Source: Bacillus massiliigorillae (GTDB taxonomy: Bacteria; Bacillota; Bacilli; Bacillales; DSM-1321). From it: a DNA stretch of 64,000 nt. Of the stretch, positions 1-8,982 are shown piece by piece. Both the position numbers and the translations under genes were made by a program. The stretch lies in NCBI RefSeq assembly GCF_000380245.2, contig NZ_HG428741.1:1475889-1539888 (forward strand). The letters are read 5' to 3'. The notes beneath the pieces are model-generated. The model had not been told where the DNA came from. It saw nothing but the letters and a program-made list of their open reading frames with translations, and did not search any database. How positions within the stretch are numbered: position 1 is the first letter of the stretch; the number at the start of each line of letters is the position of its first letter.

Positions 1-33
1 ATTCTCTATTAGGAAACATTTGAGGTGGTTAAG

Positions 34-573
34 TTGGATATTGGCTCAAAAATTCGTACTATACGAAAACGAAAGAAAATTACTATTGCACAAATGTGTG
101 AATCAACAGGGCTTTCAAAAGGGTTTGTCAGCAATGTTGAGAATAACAACACTTCTCCATCCATAAATACGTTGCAAACAATTGCTAGCTTTTTGAAGGT
201 TCCTTTATCTTATTTGTTGTTAGAAAAGGAACAACATATGAGGGTTGTAAGAAAAGATTCAAGAACAAATTCTTCATTTAATGGTTTAAAGGTTGAACAT
301 TTAACTTCAAGAGCAGGCTTAAAAATGATGATTGTGGAATTACCTCCGGGTACTTCTATAGGGGAGCCAAATGCACATCAAGGAGAAGAATGTCATTTAG
401 TTTTAGAAGGCAAAATATTAGCAGAACAGGGAGAAGATTCGGTAGTTGTTGAAGAAGGGGATTCTTTCAGTTGGAATGCAAGTGTACCACATTACGTCAA
501 AAATATTGGTGATACAAAAGCAGTTGTGTTAATTTCTGTCTATTCAGATGCGGAGCTTAGTGACATATTGTAA
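34..573 (+). CDS. XRE-family regulator with C-terminal cupin domain
   Basis: Predicted cytoplasmic DNA-binding regulator. A helix-turn-helix lies near residues 8-60 (the segment around LSKGFVSNVEN is the recognition region), followed by a linker and a small cupin barrel (about residues 100-175) with the GEECHLVLEG signature, which normally senses a small ligand. About 180 residues is the usual length for this two-domain family. A GTG at 25 is also in frame; I prefer the TTG at 34 because GAGGTGG lies 5 bases before it, but either is possible. A strong terminator follows, so it looks monocistronic. The regulated target is not evident, since the next gene is convergent. Confidence 0.85.
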   Translation: MDIGSKIRTIRKRKKITIAQMCESTGLSKGFVSNVENNNTSPSINTLQTIASFLKVPLSYLLLEKEQHMRVVRKDSRTNSSFNGLKVEHLTSRAGLKMMIVELPPGTSIGEPNAHQGEECHLVLEGKILAEQGEDSVVVEEGDSFSWNASVPHYVKNIGDTKAVVLISVYSDAELSDIL

Positions 574-582
574 AAGTAAACG

Positions 583-624
583 AAAAAGGTGGAGGAAAAC
601 GAGTTGTTTTTCTCCACCTTTTTT
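583..624 (+). terminator. Rho-independent terminator after the XRE-cupin gene
   Basis: The arms AAAAAGGTGGAG and CTCCACCTTTTT form a 12-bp stem with an extra GAAAAC/GTTTT pairing in the loop, followed by T residues. The symmetric A and T tracts mean it could work in both directions. Confidence 0.85.
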
Positions 625-671
625 AAAAGATAAGAAAGTATATTATTTTAGCGTCGTCTAACCTTACACCT

Positions 672-754
672 GCTATGCTCGAAAATAAGCCAATCTGTTT
701 CGAAAACCAAAAGAGGGTTTTCAAGAACAGTTCGCCTTATTTCTGCCGCATAGC
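672..754. repeat. Long imperfect palindrome with regularly spaced internal loops
   Basis: The two halves fold back on each other as nested stems: GCTATGC (672-678) with GCATAGC (748-754), AAATAAG with CTTATTT, CTGTT with AACAG, and GAAAACC with GGTTTTC around an AAAAGAG-type loop. The 5-7 bp stems are separated by roughly symmetric 2-5 nt internal loops. It lies between two convergent genes. It is not a simple terminator, because the flanks have their own terminators. It may be a structured RNA or a small mobile palindrome (see findings). Confidence 0.6.
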
Positions 755-797
755 TCTTTTTTGATTTGGAGTAGCCCAAGAAGCATAAACATCAATC

Positions 798-823
798 AAA
801 AAAGACCGGTGACGGTTTTTCTT
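798..823 (-). terminator. Probable terminator of the MFS efflux gene
   Basis: On the minus strand a short ACCG/CGGT stem is bordered by A-rich sequence upstream and a run of T downstream, just after the MFS stop codon. The stem is short, so the call is moderate. Confidence 0.45.
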
Positions 824-831
824 AATTTCAG

Positions 832-2277
832 CTATTCAAGTACATCTGCTCTTTTAATAAAGAAAGCAATAATTAAACCAATAACTGAAGCAACAAAAGC
901 AAATAAGAAGGCATTTTGAATACCTGCTACGAGAGATTCTGCTAATACTAGTGGATTAGCAGGATCAGTTGCATCTGCTATATAGTTTTGTTGACCTGAT
1001 GACATGATGCTAATAGCAATAGCTGTTCCAATTGCACCAGCAATTTGGTTTAATGTGTTCATAACAGCAGAACCGTCAGGATAATATTTCCTTGGCAATT
1101 GATTCAAACCATTTGTTTGTGCTGGCATCATAATTAAGGCAATTCCAATAAATAATACAGTGTGGAACAGAATGATGATTATGGCTTCTGTAGAAGTAGT
1201 GATTCTTGATAAGAAAAAGCTCATAATTGTTGTTAAGATAAACCCAGGAATAACAAGCCATTTCGGACCATACTTATCAAATAACTTTCCGCAAATCGGA
1301 GACATAATTCCATTCACTATACCACCAGGCAATAATACAAGACCTGCTGCAAAAGCAGTAAGAGCTAGCCCACCTTTTAAATACATTGGTAAAAGAATAG
1401 ATGAAGCTAAAATAATCATCATTGCAACAAATACCATTACTACAGCAAGTGAGAATAATGGATATTTGAATACTCGTAAGTTAATCATTGGTTGTTCCAT
1501 TTTCATTTGACGTAATGAGAATAGAATTAGACCTACAACACCTACTGTAATAGAAATAATGACGGTAGAATGTGTCCACCCACCCGTTCCTTCTCCTGCA
1601 GAACTAAAGCCGTAGACAATTCCTCCAAATCCAATAGTTGAAAGAATGATAGAAAGAATATCGATTTTTGGTTTTGTAATCGTTGAAACGTTTTGCATAA
1701 ATACAATTCCAAAGCCTAAAGCAAATATAAGTAGAGGTAGACAAATCCAGAAAATCCATTGCCATCCTAAGCTATCAACGATTAATCCAGAAATGGTCGG
1801 CCCAAGCGCTGGGGCAAACATAATGACAAGTCCCATTGTACCCATAGCCGAACCACGTTTATGAGGTGGGAATATCACCAAAATAACATTTGTCATAAGT
1901 GGTAAAAGTAGACCTGTTCCAATTGCTTGTATAACACGAGCAGATAATAATAATTCAAAGTTGAAAGAAAAAGCTGCTACCAATGTTCCAAGAATAGAGA
2001 ACACAAGGGATGCTATAAATAACTGTCTCGTTGTAAACCATTGAAGTAGAAGACCTGATACTGGTACTAAAATTCCTAGAACGAGTAGATAGCCAGTTGT
2101 TAACCATTGCACGGCTGACGGTTCAATTCCAAATTCAGTCATAATATTAGTAAAGGCCATATTTAGTGCTGTTTCACTAAATAAGCCAATGAATCCACTC
2201 ATCATTAAGGCAATCATGATGGGGCCTGTTTTTATTTGTTTCTTCTCTAGAGTTGTAGCTTGATTGTTAGTGCTCAA
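832..2277 (-). CDS. DHA2-family MFS multidrug efflux transporter (LmrB-like)
   Basis: Integral membrane drug:proton antiporter of the 14-helix DHA2 family. At 481 residues it fits the family, and the hydrophobic segments cover nearly the whole protein. The N-terminal half has the family's motif C-like stretch (MFAPALGPTISGLIVDSLGW, about residues 153-172) that marks drug exporters. A good ribosome binding site (GAGAGGAG) precedes the ATG at 2277. The TetR gene lies upstream in the same direction, and an LmrA-type operator lies between them at 2310-2329. The arrangement matches lmrAB of Bacillus subtilis, so induction by a lipophilic compound through the TetR protein is likely. The substrate cannot be read from sequence. 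Confidence 0.9.
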   Translation of the reverse strand: MSTNNQATTLEKKQIKTGPIMIALMMSGFIGLFSETALNMAFTNIMTEFGIEPSAVQWLTTGYLLVLGILVPVSGLLLQWFTTRQLFIASLVFSILGTLVAAFSFNFELLLSARVIQAIGTGLLLPLMTNVILVIFPPHKRGSAMGTMGLVIMFAPALGPTISGLIVDSLGWQWIFWICLPLLIFALGFGIVFMQNVSTITKPKIDILSIILSTIGFGGIVYGFSSAGEGTGGWTHSTVIISITVGVVGLILFSLRQMKMEQPMINLRVFKYPLFSLAVVMVFVAMMIILASSILLPMYLKGGLALTAFAAGLVLLPGGIVNGIMSPICGKLFDKYGPKWLVIPGFILTTIMSFFLSRITTSTEAIIIILFHTVLFIGIALIMMPAQTNGLNQLPRKYYPDGSAVMNTLNQIAGAIGTAIAISIMSSGQQNYIADATDPANPLVLAESLVAGIQNAFLFAFVASVIGLIIAFFIKRADVLE

Positions 2278-2309
2278 AAAATTTCTCCTCTCATATTCAT
2301 CGTATTAAT

Positions 2310-2329
2310 TAGACCAGTCTATATAATTT
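2310..2329 (+). promoter_or_regulatory. LmrA/QdoR-type operator upstream of the efflux gene
   Basis: The sequence TAGACCAGTCTATATAATTT lies 33 bases upstream of the transporter start. It closely resembles the LmrA/QdoR box known from B. subtilis (core TAGACCRGTC followed by an AT-rich half). The same core recurs on the opposite strand at 2951-2970 before the TetR gene. Confidence 0.7.
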
Positions 2330-2360
2330 GTTTGTAATGAAAAGAAATAGCTTTTTTAAG

Positions 2361-2930
2361 CTATCTCTTCAATAATAAAGGGATACTTTCAGACATAAGG
2401 AGAAGGGGTTGCCCATTTTTATTTGTAAGTGAACGGGTAATACTACCTTCAATCATGGAGCTAATTACAATACTAATGTCGTTTGCTCGTTCTTCAGTAT
2501 ATCCATTTTTAATTAACTTCTGAGCATAAATCGCTTCAATTCCCTCGAATGCACTTTGACAGGCTTTTCGTAAAGGCTCACTTTTTAATGAGGTTTCTGC
2601 AGCAAGTAAACCGATCGGAACACCTTCAAGTTCATCAATTCGATCAAAAAGAGCGGAAAGTTCTTGAATTAAATGCTGAAATGCTTCTACTGGATCAGAG
2701 TATAATGCTAGTTTCTCTTTTGTATCAGTTTTAATGATTTGGCTCATAGACTGTACGGCTTCTATAGCAAGCTGCTCTTTACCATTTGGAAAATGATAAT
2801 ATAAAGAACCTTTGGGTGCGCCACTTTCTTTTAATATTTGATTTAAGCCTGTAGCATGGTAGCCTTGTAAGTTAAAAAGGCGAGAAGCTGCTTCAAGTAT
2901 ACTTTCACGAGAGTCTCGTTTGTTACTCAT
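2361..2930 (-). CDS. TetR-family repressor, LmrA/YxaF-like
   Basis: Cytoplasmic repressor of the TetR superfamily, 189 residues. The N-terminal helix-turn-helix is clear (residues about 8-55, with GLNQILKESGAPKGSLYYHF, the LmrA/YxaF hallmark). The C-terminal helical part binds the ligand and dimerises. I chose the ATG at 2930 rather than 2936, because AAGGAG lies 8 bases before it but only 2 before the upstream ATG. The gene precedes and presumably controls the MFS gene, and an operator copy in front of it suggests autoregulation. The spacing of 83 bases to the transporter, with an operator in between, suggests separate promoters. Confidence 0.88.
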   Translation of the reverse strand: MSNKRDSRESILEAASRLFNLQGYHATGLNQILKESGAPKGSLYYHFPNGKEQLAIEAVQSMSQIIKTDTKEKLALYSDPVEAFQHLIQELSALFDRIDELEGVPIGLLAAETSLKSEPLRKACQSAFEGIEAIYAQKLIKNGYTEERANDISIVISSMIEGSITRSLTNKNGQPLLLMSESIPLLLKR

Positions 2931-2950
2931 GCACATTACTCCTTGAATTG

Positions 2951-2970
2951 AATTATAACGACTGGTCTAG
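2951..2970 (-). promoter_or_regulatory. LmrA/QdoR-type operator upstream of the TetR gene
   Basis: Read on the minus strand the sequence is CTAGACCAGTCGTTATAATT, sharing the ten-base core TAGACCAGTC and AT-rich tail with the site at 2310-2329. Its place just upstream of the repressor start implies autorepression. Confidence 0.65.
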
Positions 2971-2978
2971 ATAAATTC

Positions 2979-2997
2979 TTAGACTGATTAAGTCTAA
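2979..2997. repeat. Perfect short inverted repeat in the TetR promoter region
   Basis: TTAGACT and AGTCTAA are perfect 7-base inverted arms separated by GATTA. It lies immediately upstream of the LmrA-type box and could be a second, degenerate operator, since it shares the TAGACT element. Confidence 0.5.
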
Positions 2998-3198
2998 AGG
3001 AAGCGTGATTATATGTCAAGATTGTTAACTTACAAAAAGTAAATGCATCAATCATAAAGCACCTGTTTCGGTTTTTTATTTTTTACATAATTCTTTTTAC
3101 TATATTAAAAGTTTGTTAATAATTTATTCACAACTAAGGACTATGATGTAATTAAGAAAAAGTTAAAGATAATTCGAATTACATAGGAGGTACTTACA

Positions 3199-4596
3199 AT
3201 GAAAGATTTTAATAAAGAACATTCTGAACAAGAATTTAACAATGATAAAAACACAAATGAAATGGAGACGGTACAAGAGGAGTCTACAATAAAAGAAGAA
3301 ATGAATAATGAGCCAGAAAAAATCGTTATTAATGAAGAAGTTAAAAAAGAGTCTACTACACCACCTCAACAACGAAAGCCTAAATCAGGTAAATCAAAAG
3401 GTTGGATGAAAACGATAAGTGCGGGGGTTATTGGTTCGGTTTTAACATTATCGATCTTGCCATTTACAGATTATCCTGAGTGGATTAATCAACCTACCAA
3501 TCAGACAGAACAAGCAATCAGTAGCGCAAAAGATACTGGACCAGTTAAGGTTCAACAAACATCAACAGCGACTTCCAATCTTGCCGATATGGTTGAGAAA
3601 GCATTGCCTGCTATTGTCGGAGTTGTAAACATTCAACAAGCTCAACAAAACAATTTCTTTTTACCTCAAGAAGGTCAGCAAGGACAACGAGGTCAGCAAG
3701 GTAATAGTTCTGATGAGGGTGTGGAAACAGGATCTGGCTCAGGTGTAATCTTTAAGAAAGATAATAAATATGCCTATATCGTAACGAATAATCACGTTAT
3801 TGAAAATGCTACAGAAATTGAAATTTCACTAGAAAGTGGAGAAAAAACAAAGGCACAATTAATTGGAACAGATGCATTAAGTGACTTAGCAGTACTAACT
3901 ATCGATGCTAAATATGCTAAATCAACCTTAAGCTTTGGAGATTCATCAGCATTACGTGTTGGTGAACAAGTGGCAGCAATCGGAAATCCTTTAGGTCTAG
4001 ATTTCTCTAGATCTGTAACGCAAGGAATTATTAGTGCCCTAGATCGTTCTGTATCAGTTTCTACTTCAGCTGGTGAATGGGCAATGAACGTATTACAAAC
4101 AGATGCAGCAATTAATGCAGGTAATAGTGGTGGAGCACTACTAAATACTGCTGGTCAAGTAATTGGTATTAATAGCCTAAAAATCTCTCAAAACGGTGTA
4201 GAAGGTCTTGGTTTTGCGATTCCAAGTAATGATGTAGTTCCTATCATTAATGAAATTATAAAAAATGGTAAAGTCGATCGTCCATACGTAGGTATTGGCT
4301 TAGCGAGTCTAGATGAAATACCAAGTTACTATTTACAAAACTTGCCTCAAAATGTTGAGGGCGGAGTAATGGTAACGAGTGTTGATCAAAATTCAGCTGC
4401 TGGTAAAGCTGGTTTACAAGTTCAAGACGTTATTGTGTCGATTAACGGTCAAGATGTAAAAAGTTCAACGGAATTCAGAAAGTATTTATATACAAACTTA
4501 AAAGTGGGAGATAAAGCAACTTTGAAAATTTATCGTCAAGGTAGCTTGAAAACAGTGTCTTTAACATTAACAAGCAATAGTGGTCCAACAAGCTAA
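3199..4596 (+). CDS. HtrA/DegP-like membrane-anchored serine protease
   Basis: Surface quality-control protease. Residues 1-70 are a charged cytoplasmic tail, residues 71-89 a single membrane segment, then an extracytoplasmic trypsin-like domain with the triad visible in TNNHVIEN, LSDLAVL and NAGNSGGALLN, and a C-terminal PDZ domain from about residue 365. A Gln/Gly-rich insert (QEGQQGQRGQQG) precedes the protease core. Length (465) and order match HtrA/HtrB/YyxA of Bacillus. AGGAGGT precedes the start by 8 bases. It is followed after 8 bases by a penicillin-binding protein gene, and the pair is probably co-transcribed. A downstream two-component system and a PrsA foldase suggest a secretion-stress role. 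Which Bacillus paralogue it equals is not decided. Confidence 0.92.
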   Translation: MKDFNKEHSEQEFNNDKNTNEMETVQEESTIKEEMNNEPEKIVINEEVKKESTTPPQQRKPKSGKSKGWMKTISAGVIGSVLTLSILPFTDYPEWINQPTNQTEQAISSAKDTGPVKVQQTSTATSNLADMVEKALPAIVGVVNIQQAQQNNFFLPQEGQQGQRGQQGNSSDEGVETGSGSGVIFKKDNKYAYIVTNNHVIENATEIEISLESGEKTKAQLIGTDALSDLAVLTIDAKYAKSTLSFGDSSALRVGEQVAAIGNPLGLDFSRSVTQGIISALDRSVSVSTSAGEWAMNVLQTDAAINAGNSGGALLNTAGQVIGINSLKISQNGVEGLGFAIPSNDVVPIINEIIKNGKVDRPYVGIGLASLDEIPSYYLQNLPQNVEGGVMVTSVDQNSAAGKAGLQVQDVIVSINGQDVKSSTEFRKYLYTNLKVGDKATLKIYRQGSLKTVSLTLTSNSGPTS

Positions 4597-4604
4597 AAGT
4601 AACT

Positions 4605-6581
4605 ATGAAGAAGAAAGAAAAGCGTCAAATTGCTTCTAAATTTCGATTGAACCTATTATTTTTCGTTATATTTCTTATGTTTGCTAGCTTGATTCTTCGG
4701 CTTGGATTCGTTCAAATTGTCAAAGGCGAAGAGTACAGTGAAGAAACGAAAGCAACTACAACAACAACGTATAAATGGAATGCTCCTCGTGGTAAAATGT
4801 ATGATCGCGAGGGGCGGGTTGTAGTAGAGAATGAACCTGTATATACATTGACTTACGCCAAACCTGAAGATGATTCAAATTCATCGCTTCTTAAAACAGC
4901 TAAAAAATTAGCTAATTTGATTACAATTGATACATCCGAAGTGAAAGATCGAGATAAGAAAGATTATTGGATTCAATTGCATGAAGAAGAAGCGAGAGCG
5001 AAAGTGACCAATGCTGAGCGTGAGAAACTAGACGATGATGAAGAATATCGATTATTGTTGAAACGAATTACTGATGATGAGTTGAATTCAATAACGAATC
5101 AAGAGATGCAAATATATACAATTAAAAGCAAAATGAGTCAAGATGTTGCTTCTGCAAGTCGGATTAAAGAAGGTTTAACAACAGAAGAAATAGCAAAAGT
5201 TAATGAAAATTTGGATAGCTTGCCAGGAATTGAAGTAAAACTAGATTCAAAACGAAAATATCCATATGGAGATACCTTTAGACAAATATTTGGGAATATA
5301 GCTCAAATACCAGCGGAGAAATCAGAGGTATATCGTGCTAATGGTTATGATTTAGATGATACGGTAGGTAAAAGTTTTCTAGAGCTACAATACGAACAGC
5401 TCCTGCGTGGTCAAAAGGAAGAGCAAGTGTATGAGAAGAATCGTCAAGGAGTATATACGAGTCAATCAAAAGTTAAATCAGGTGAGCCAGGTAAAAACAT
5501 TGTTTTAACGATTGATATGGATTTGCAACAAAAGGTTGAAAAAATCATAGAAGATGAGCTTAAGAAAGAGCCAACTGCTGATGGTGCATATGTTGTCATG
5601 ATGAATCCAAATACTGGTGAAATACTATCAATGGCTGGGAAGACGCGTGAAGGAGCTACCATTAAGGATGAAACGTATGGTGCTGTTTATAATGCATATG
5701 CTATGGGATCAGCAGTAAAAGGAGCTACCGTATTAACGGGTTATGAGGCAGGTGTAATAAAGCCTGGTTCAACTTTCTTGGATGCACCTATTAAATTAAA
5801 GGGAACTCCAACGAAGAAGTCATATACGAATATGGGTATCATTAATGATTTAAAAGCACTTGAACGATCCTCTAATGTGTATATGTTTCATATTGCGATG
5901 GCAATTGGTCAATATGATTATGATACGAAATCAGGTTTTAAAAATCCTGAACTTGCTTATTCAAAGATGAGAAAATATTTTGCTCAATTTGGTCTTGGAG
6001 CGGCAACAGGCATTGATTTACCAAAGGAAGCAACAGGTTATAATGGTGGTGTGCAAAAACTAGGGAATTTAATGGACCTTGCTATCGGTCAATTTGATAC
6101 GTATACTCCATTGCAGTTAGCTCAATATGTTTCAACAATTGCAAATGATGGGAAACGAATGCAGCCGCATTTTCTGAAAGAGGTTCGTAAAGCGAATGAA
6201 ACTTCTTTTGCAGATAGTGAATTGCTTGATACATTCACACCTAAATTGTTAAATAAAATTGATATGGATCAAAAAGAAATAGAACGGGTGCAAGAAGGAT
6301 TTCGTCAAGTAATGAGTGGTAGTCAAGGGACGGCAACGAATTATTTTGGGAACGCACCATATAAGCCTGCCGGAAAAACAGGAACAGCACAAGTATATGA
6401 TGGAAAAGGTGGCTATGATTATAACTTAACATTAGTCGCATATGCACCGTATGAAAATCCAGAAATCGCTATTTCTGTCGTTGTTCCAACAGTTGATCAT
6501 GATAGCAGTTCGATTAATAAAAACATCGGTAGAAAAATAATGGATGAGTACTTCGGTCGTTCACAATCAACAAATGAATAG
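4605..6581 (+). CDS. Class B penicillin-binding protein (transpeptidase)
   Basis: Membrane-anchored D,D-transpeptidase that cross-links peptidoglycan. After a short basic tail there is one membrane segment (about residues 14-36), a PBP-dimer domain containing the APRGKMYDREG motif, and a transpeptidase domain with the three active-site motifs: S-x-x-K in GSAVKGA, S-x-N in RSSNVYM, and K-T-G in AGKTGTAQ. At 658 residues it is in the range of PbpA/PBP2-type proteins. The start follows the protease stop by only 8 bases without a convincing ribosome binding site, so translation may be coupled. A strong terminator ends the unit. The pairing with an HtrA protease is notable. Confidence 0.92.
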   Translation: MKKKEKRQIASKFRLNLLFFVIFLMFASLILRLGFVQIVKGEEYSEETKATTTTTYKWNAPRGKMYDREGRVVVENEPVYTLTYAKPEDDSNSSLLKTAKKLANLITIDTSEVKDRDKKDYWIQLHEEEARAKVTNAEREKLDDDEEYRLLLKRITDDELNSITNQEMQIYTIKSKMSQDVASASRIKEGLTTEEIAKVNENLDSLPGIEVKLDSKRKYPYGDTFRQIFGNIAQIPAEKSEVYRANGYDLDDTVGKSFLELQYEQLLRGQKEEQVYEKNRQGVYTSQSKVKSGEPGKNIVLTIDMDLQQKVEKIIEDELKKEPTADGAYVVMMNPNTGEILSMAGKTREGATIKDETYGAVYNAYAMGSAVKGATVLTGYEAGVIKPGSTFLDAPIKLKGTPTKKSYTNMGIINDLKALERSSNVYMFHIAMAIGQYDYDTKSGFKNPELAYSKMRKYFAQFGLGAATGIDLPKEATGYNGGVQKLGNLMDLAIGQFDTYTPLQLAQYVSTIANDGKRMQPHFLKEVRKANETSFADSELLDTFTPKLLNKIDMDQKEIERVQEGFRQVMSGSQGTATNYFGNAPYKPAGKTGTAQVYDGKGGYDYNLTLVAYAPYENPEIAISVVVPTVDHDSSSINKNIGRKIMDEYFGRSQSTNE

Positions 6582-6582
6582 T

Positions 6583-6623
6583 AAAGAGGTTGAGCAAAAA
6601 TGTTTTTTTCTCAACCTCTTTTT
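6583..6623 (+). terminator. Strong terminator after the htrA-PBP unit
   Basis: The arms AAAGAGGTTGAG and CTCAACCTCTTT form a perfect 12-bp stem with a short loop, followed by T residues. It separates the protease/PBP unit from the two-component system. Confidence 0.9.
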
Positions 6624-6650
6624 GTACTAAATCAGAATAAGGTAAGGCTA

Positions 6651-6679
6651 TGTTGAAGTATTTGTTGAAATGTTATAAT
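6651..6679 (+). promoter_or_regulatory. Promoter with direct repeats before the first two-component system
   Basis: TGTTGAA occurs twice (6651-6657 and 6663-6669), 12 bases apart, just before a perfect -10 box TATAAT (6674-6679). Direct repeats over the -35 position are typical of OmpR-type activator sites, so autoregulation is possible. This is inference from layout. Confidence 0.4.
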
Positions 6680-6741
6680 GAATAATTATTACATATCATT
6701 TTTTAAATAAAATACTTCTTTTGAATAGGAGAGCGATAATG

Positions 6742-7452
6742 ATGAAAATATTAGTAATAGAAGATAATGAAAGCGTCTCTTCCATGCTTGAAATGTTTTT
6801 TGCGAAAGAAGGAATAGAAGGTGTCTTCGAAGCAAATGGGTTAGAAGGATATAAGAAGTATCAACAAGGGAACTGGGATGTTTTAATAATAGATTGGATG
6901 TTGCCTGATATGGATGGTGTGACCATTTGTCGAAAGATTAGAGAAGAAAAAAGCACTGTGCCTATTATTATGCTAACTGCAAAAGATAGTGAATCAGATC
7001 AAGTGCTTGGATTAGAAATGGGTGCAGACGACTATGTGACAAAGCCTTTCAGTCCACTCGCTTTAATGGCTCGTATTAAAGCGGTCACTCGTCGTTACCA
7101 AACAACAGCACCAAAAGAAAATGTTGAAAAAGGTGTTATTAAAACAGAATCTTTCAAAGTGAATAAAAATACGAGAGAAGTTGTTATTAACGGAGAACCT
7201 GTTACAAACTTAACACCAAAGGAATTTGATTTGCTTTATTTTTTTGTACAACATCCAAAGCAAGTGTTCTCACGTGATCAATTATTAGAGAGAGTTTGGA
7301 GCTATCAATACTATGGTGATGAACGAACAGTCGATGTACATATTAAAAGATTACGAAATAAAATTGGAACAAGTCAGCAGCCGTTCTTTCATACCGTTTG
7401 GGGTGTAGGGTATAAGTTCGATGAAACACCGGTTGAGTCACATGAAAATTAA
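6742..7452 (+). CDS. OmpR-family response regulator (YclJ/CssR-like)
   Basis: Two-domain transcription factor. The receiver domain has the acidic pocket in VIEDNES, the phospho-acceptor Asp in IIDWMLPD, and the conserved Lys in YVTKPFSP. The C-terminal winged helix contains the typical LTPKEFDLLYFFVQHP stretch and a DNA-contact region around ERTVDVHIKRLR. I place the start at the ATG at 6742, 8 bases after AGGAGAG; an ATG at 6739 and a TTG at 6721 are also in frame. The kinase gene overlaps its end. The neighbouring protease, PBP and PrsA genes suggest an envelope or secretion-stress regulator comparable to CssR, but the identity is not proven. Confidence 0.9.
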   Translation: MKILVIEDNESVSSMLEMFFAKEGIEGVFEANGLEGYKKYQQGNWDVLIIDWMLPDMDGVTICRKIREEKSTVPIIMLTAKDSESDQVLGLEMGADDYVTKPFSPLALMARIKAVTRRYQTTAPKENVEKGVIKTESFKVNKNTREVVINGEPVTNLTPKEFDLLYFFVQHPKQVFSRDQLLERVWSYQYYGDERTVDVHIKRLRNKIGTSQQPFFHTVWGVGYKFDETPVESHEN

Positions 7453-8857
7453 ATATATTTACCAACAATTAATAAGCCATATAAGTATTATCGTAGTAGC
7501 CTTCGCAGTGCTTAGTTTAATGTTCGGACAATATATGGAAAGTTTAGTGTATAAAAATAAAGCAGAAGAGTTAATTTCTTATGGGGAAAATATATTAAAT
7601 GATGTTAGTCGTTCGTATGGTTACGGTACGGATGAGTTAAACGAATATCGTCATGTATTAGCGGGTAGACAAATTCAATATCACATTTTTAATAAAAGTA
7701 GCGAAATCACTTTTTCTTCGGGTGGACTTATAACGCTTAAATTAACAGATGAAGAATGGAATGATATTAAAAAGGGTGTTACAGTAATAAAAAACCAAGA
7801 ATATAGACGTTTTGATCAAGGGGTTACTTTCGTTCTGCTTCCGTATTTCCAAAATGATAAGTTTATTGGTGGGATATTATTAACATCGCCAATTAGCGGT
7901 TCAAGGGAAATGATTTCAGAAATAAATAGATATTTATTTTACACTGTCTTAATTGCACTTGTTGTTTCTATTTTATTAAGTTGGTTCCTTTCTAAATTTC
8001 ATGTAAATCGTATTAAGAGAATTCAAGAAGCGACATCTTTAGTTGCTGCTGGCGATTATTCTGTACAGATTCCTTCGTCAAACTTTGATGAAATTGGTGA
8101 GCTTGCAGAGGATTTTAATAAAATGGTAGAAAAATTAAATACGTCTAATGATGAAATTGAATCATTAGAAAATCGTCGCCGACAGTTTATGGCAGATGTT
8201 TCGCACGAATTAAGAACGCCTTTAACGACAATCAGTGGTGTTATTGAAGGAATTCGAAATGATATGATTCCAGAAGTAGAGAAGGAGAAGGGTATTAACT
8301 TAGTAAGTAAAGAAACAAAACGATTAATACGTCTTGTAAATGAAAACTTAGATTATGAAAAAATCCGTTCTAATCAAGTAAAGCTATTTAAAGAAAATAT
8401 TCAATTATTTGAAGTGCTTGATGTTATTAAAGATCAATTAGATATTCTTGCAGAGGATAAAAATAATACAATTATTGTAGAGGTCAATGATGATGTATTT
8501 ATATATGCTGATTATGATCGTTTAACACAAATTATCATTAATATAACGAAGAACAGTATACAATTCACTGAAAATGGAACGATTTGGCTGCGTGGTCGAG
8601 CTGAACCAAATGAAATTGTAATCGAAATTGAAGATACTGGTATCGGTATGGACCCTGCTCAAATTCAAAATATTTGGCGACGTTTCTATAAAGCTGATAT
8701 TTCACGTACAACAAATCCATATGGAGAATTTGGATTAGGGTTATCGATTGTACAACAATTAGTTAGTATGCATGAAGGACATATTGAAGTAACCAGTCGA
8801 GAAGGACAAGGTACAAAGTTTACAATTCATTTTCCATATAAAAGTAAAGAAGAATGA
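7442..8857 (+). CDS. Sensor histidine kinase partner of the preceding regulator
   Basis: Membrane sensor kinase with two membrane segments (the second near residues 164-188) bracketing an extracytoplasmic sensing domain of about 130 residues. A HAMP domain, the phospho-acceptor His in the H-box DVSHELRTPLTT, and an ATPase domain with N-box (NITKNSIQ), G1 (DTGIGMD) and G2 (GEFGLGLSIV) follow. The start may be the ATG at 7421 or 7442; I prefer 7442, where the protein begins with MKIKYIYQQL, and which overlaps the regulator gene by 11 bases. The N-terminus recalls YclK. Translational coupling with the regulator is likely. Confidence 0.9.
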   Translation: MKIKYIYQQLISHISIIVVAFAVLSLMFGQYMESLVYKNKAEELISYGENILNDVSRSYGYGTDELNEYRHVLAGRQIQYHIFNKSSEITFSSGGLITLKLTDEEWNDIKKGVTVIKNQEYRRFDQGVTFVLLPYFQNDKFIGGILLTSPISGSREMISEINRYLFYTVLIALVVSILLSWFLSKFHVNRIKRIQEATSLVAAGDYSVQIPSSNFDEIGELAEDFNKMVEKLNTSNDEIESLENRRRQFMADVSHELRTPLTTISGVIEGIRNDMIPEVEKEKGINLVSKETKRLIRLVNENLDYEKIRSNQVKLFKENIQLFEVLDVIKDQLDILAEDKNNTIIVEVNDDVFIYADYDRLTQIIINITKNSIQFTENGTIWLRGRAEPNEIVIEIEDTGIGMDPAQIQNIWRRFYKADISRTTNPYGEFGLGLSIVQQLVSMHEGHIEVTSREGQGTKFTIHFPYKSKEE

Positions 8858-8982
8858 AATTAAATTGAAACCAATTTTGAATGATAAAAAAAGCGTAAAA
8901 GGGCGTTCGAGAAGCGAGGGAATATCACTTTTCGGATAGCCTTTTTTTTAATTGTTTGGAAATAAGATGTACGTAGTTTTTT

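Noticed and set aside
672..754. attC-like integron recombination site at the palindrome
   Set aside because: Only one side offers an RYYYAAC-like box (GTCTAAC at 655-661); there is no matching GTTRRRY box on the other side, no integrase and no cassette genes.
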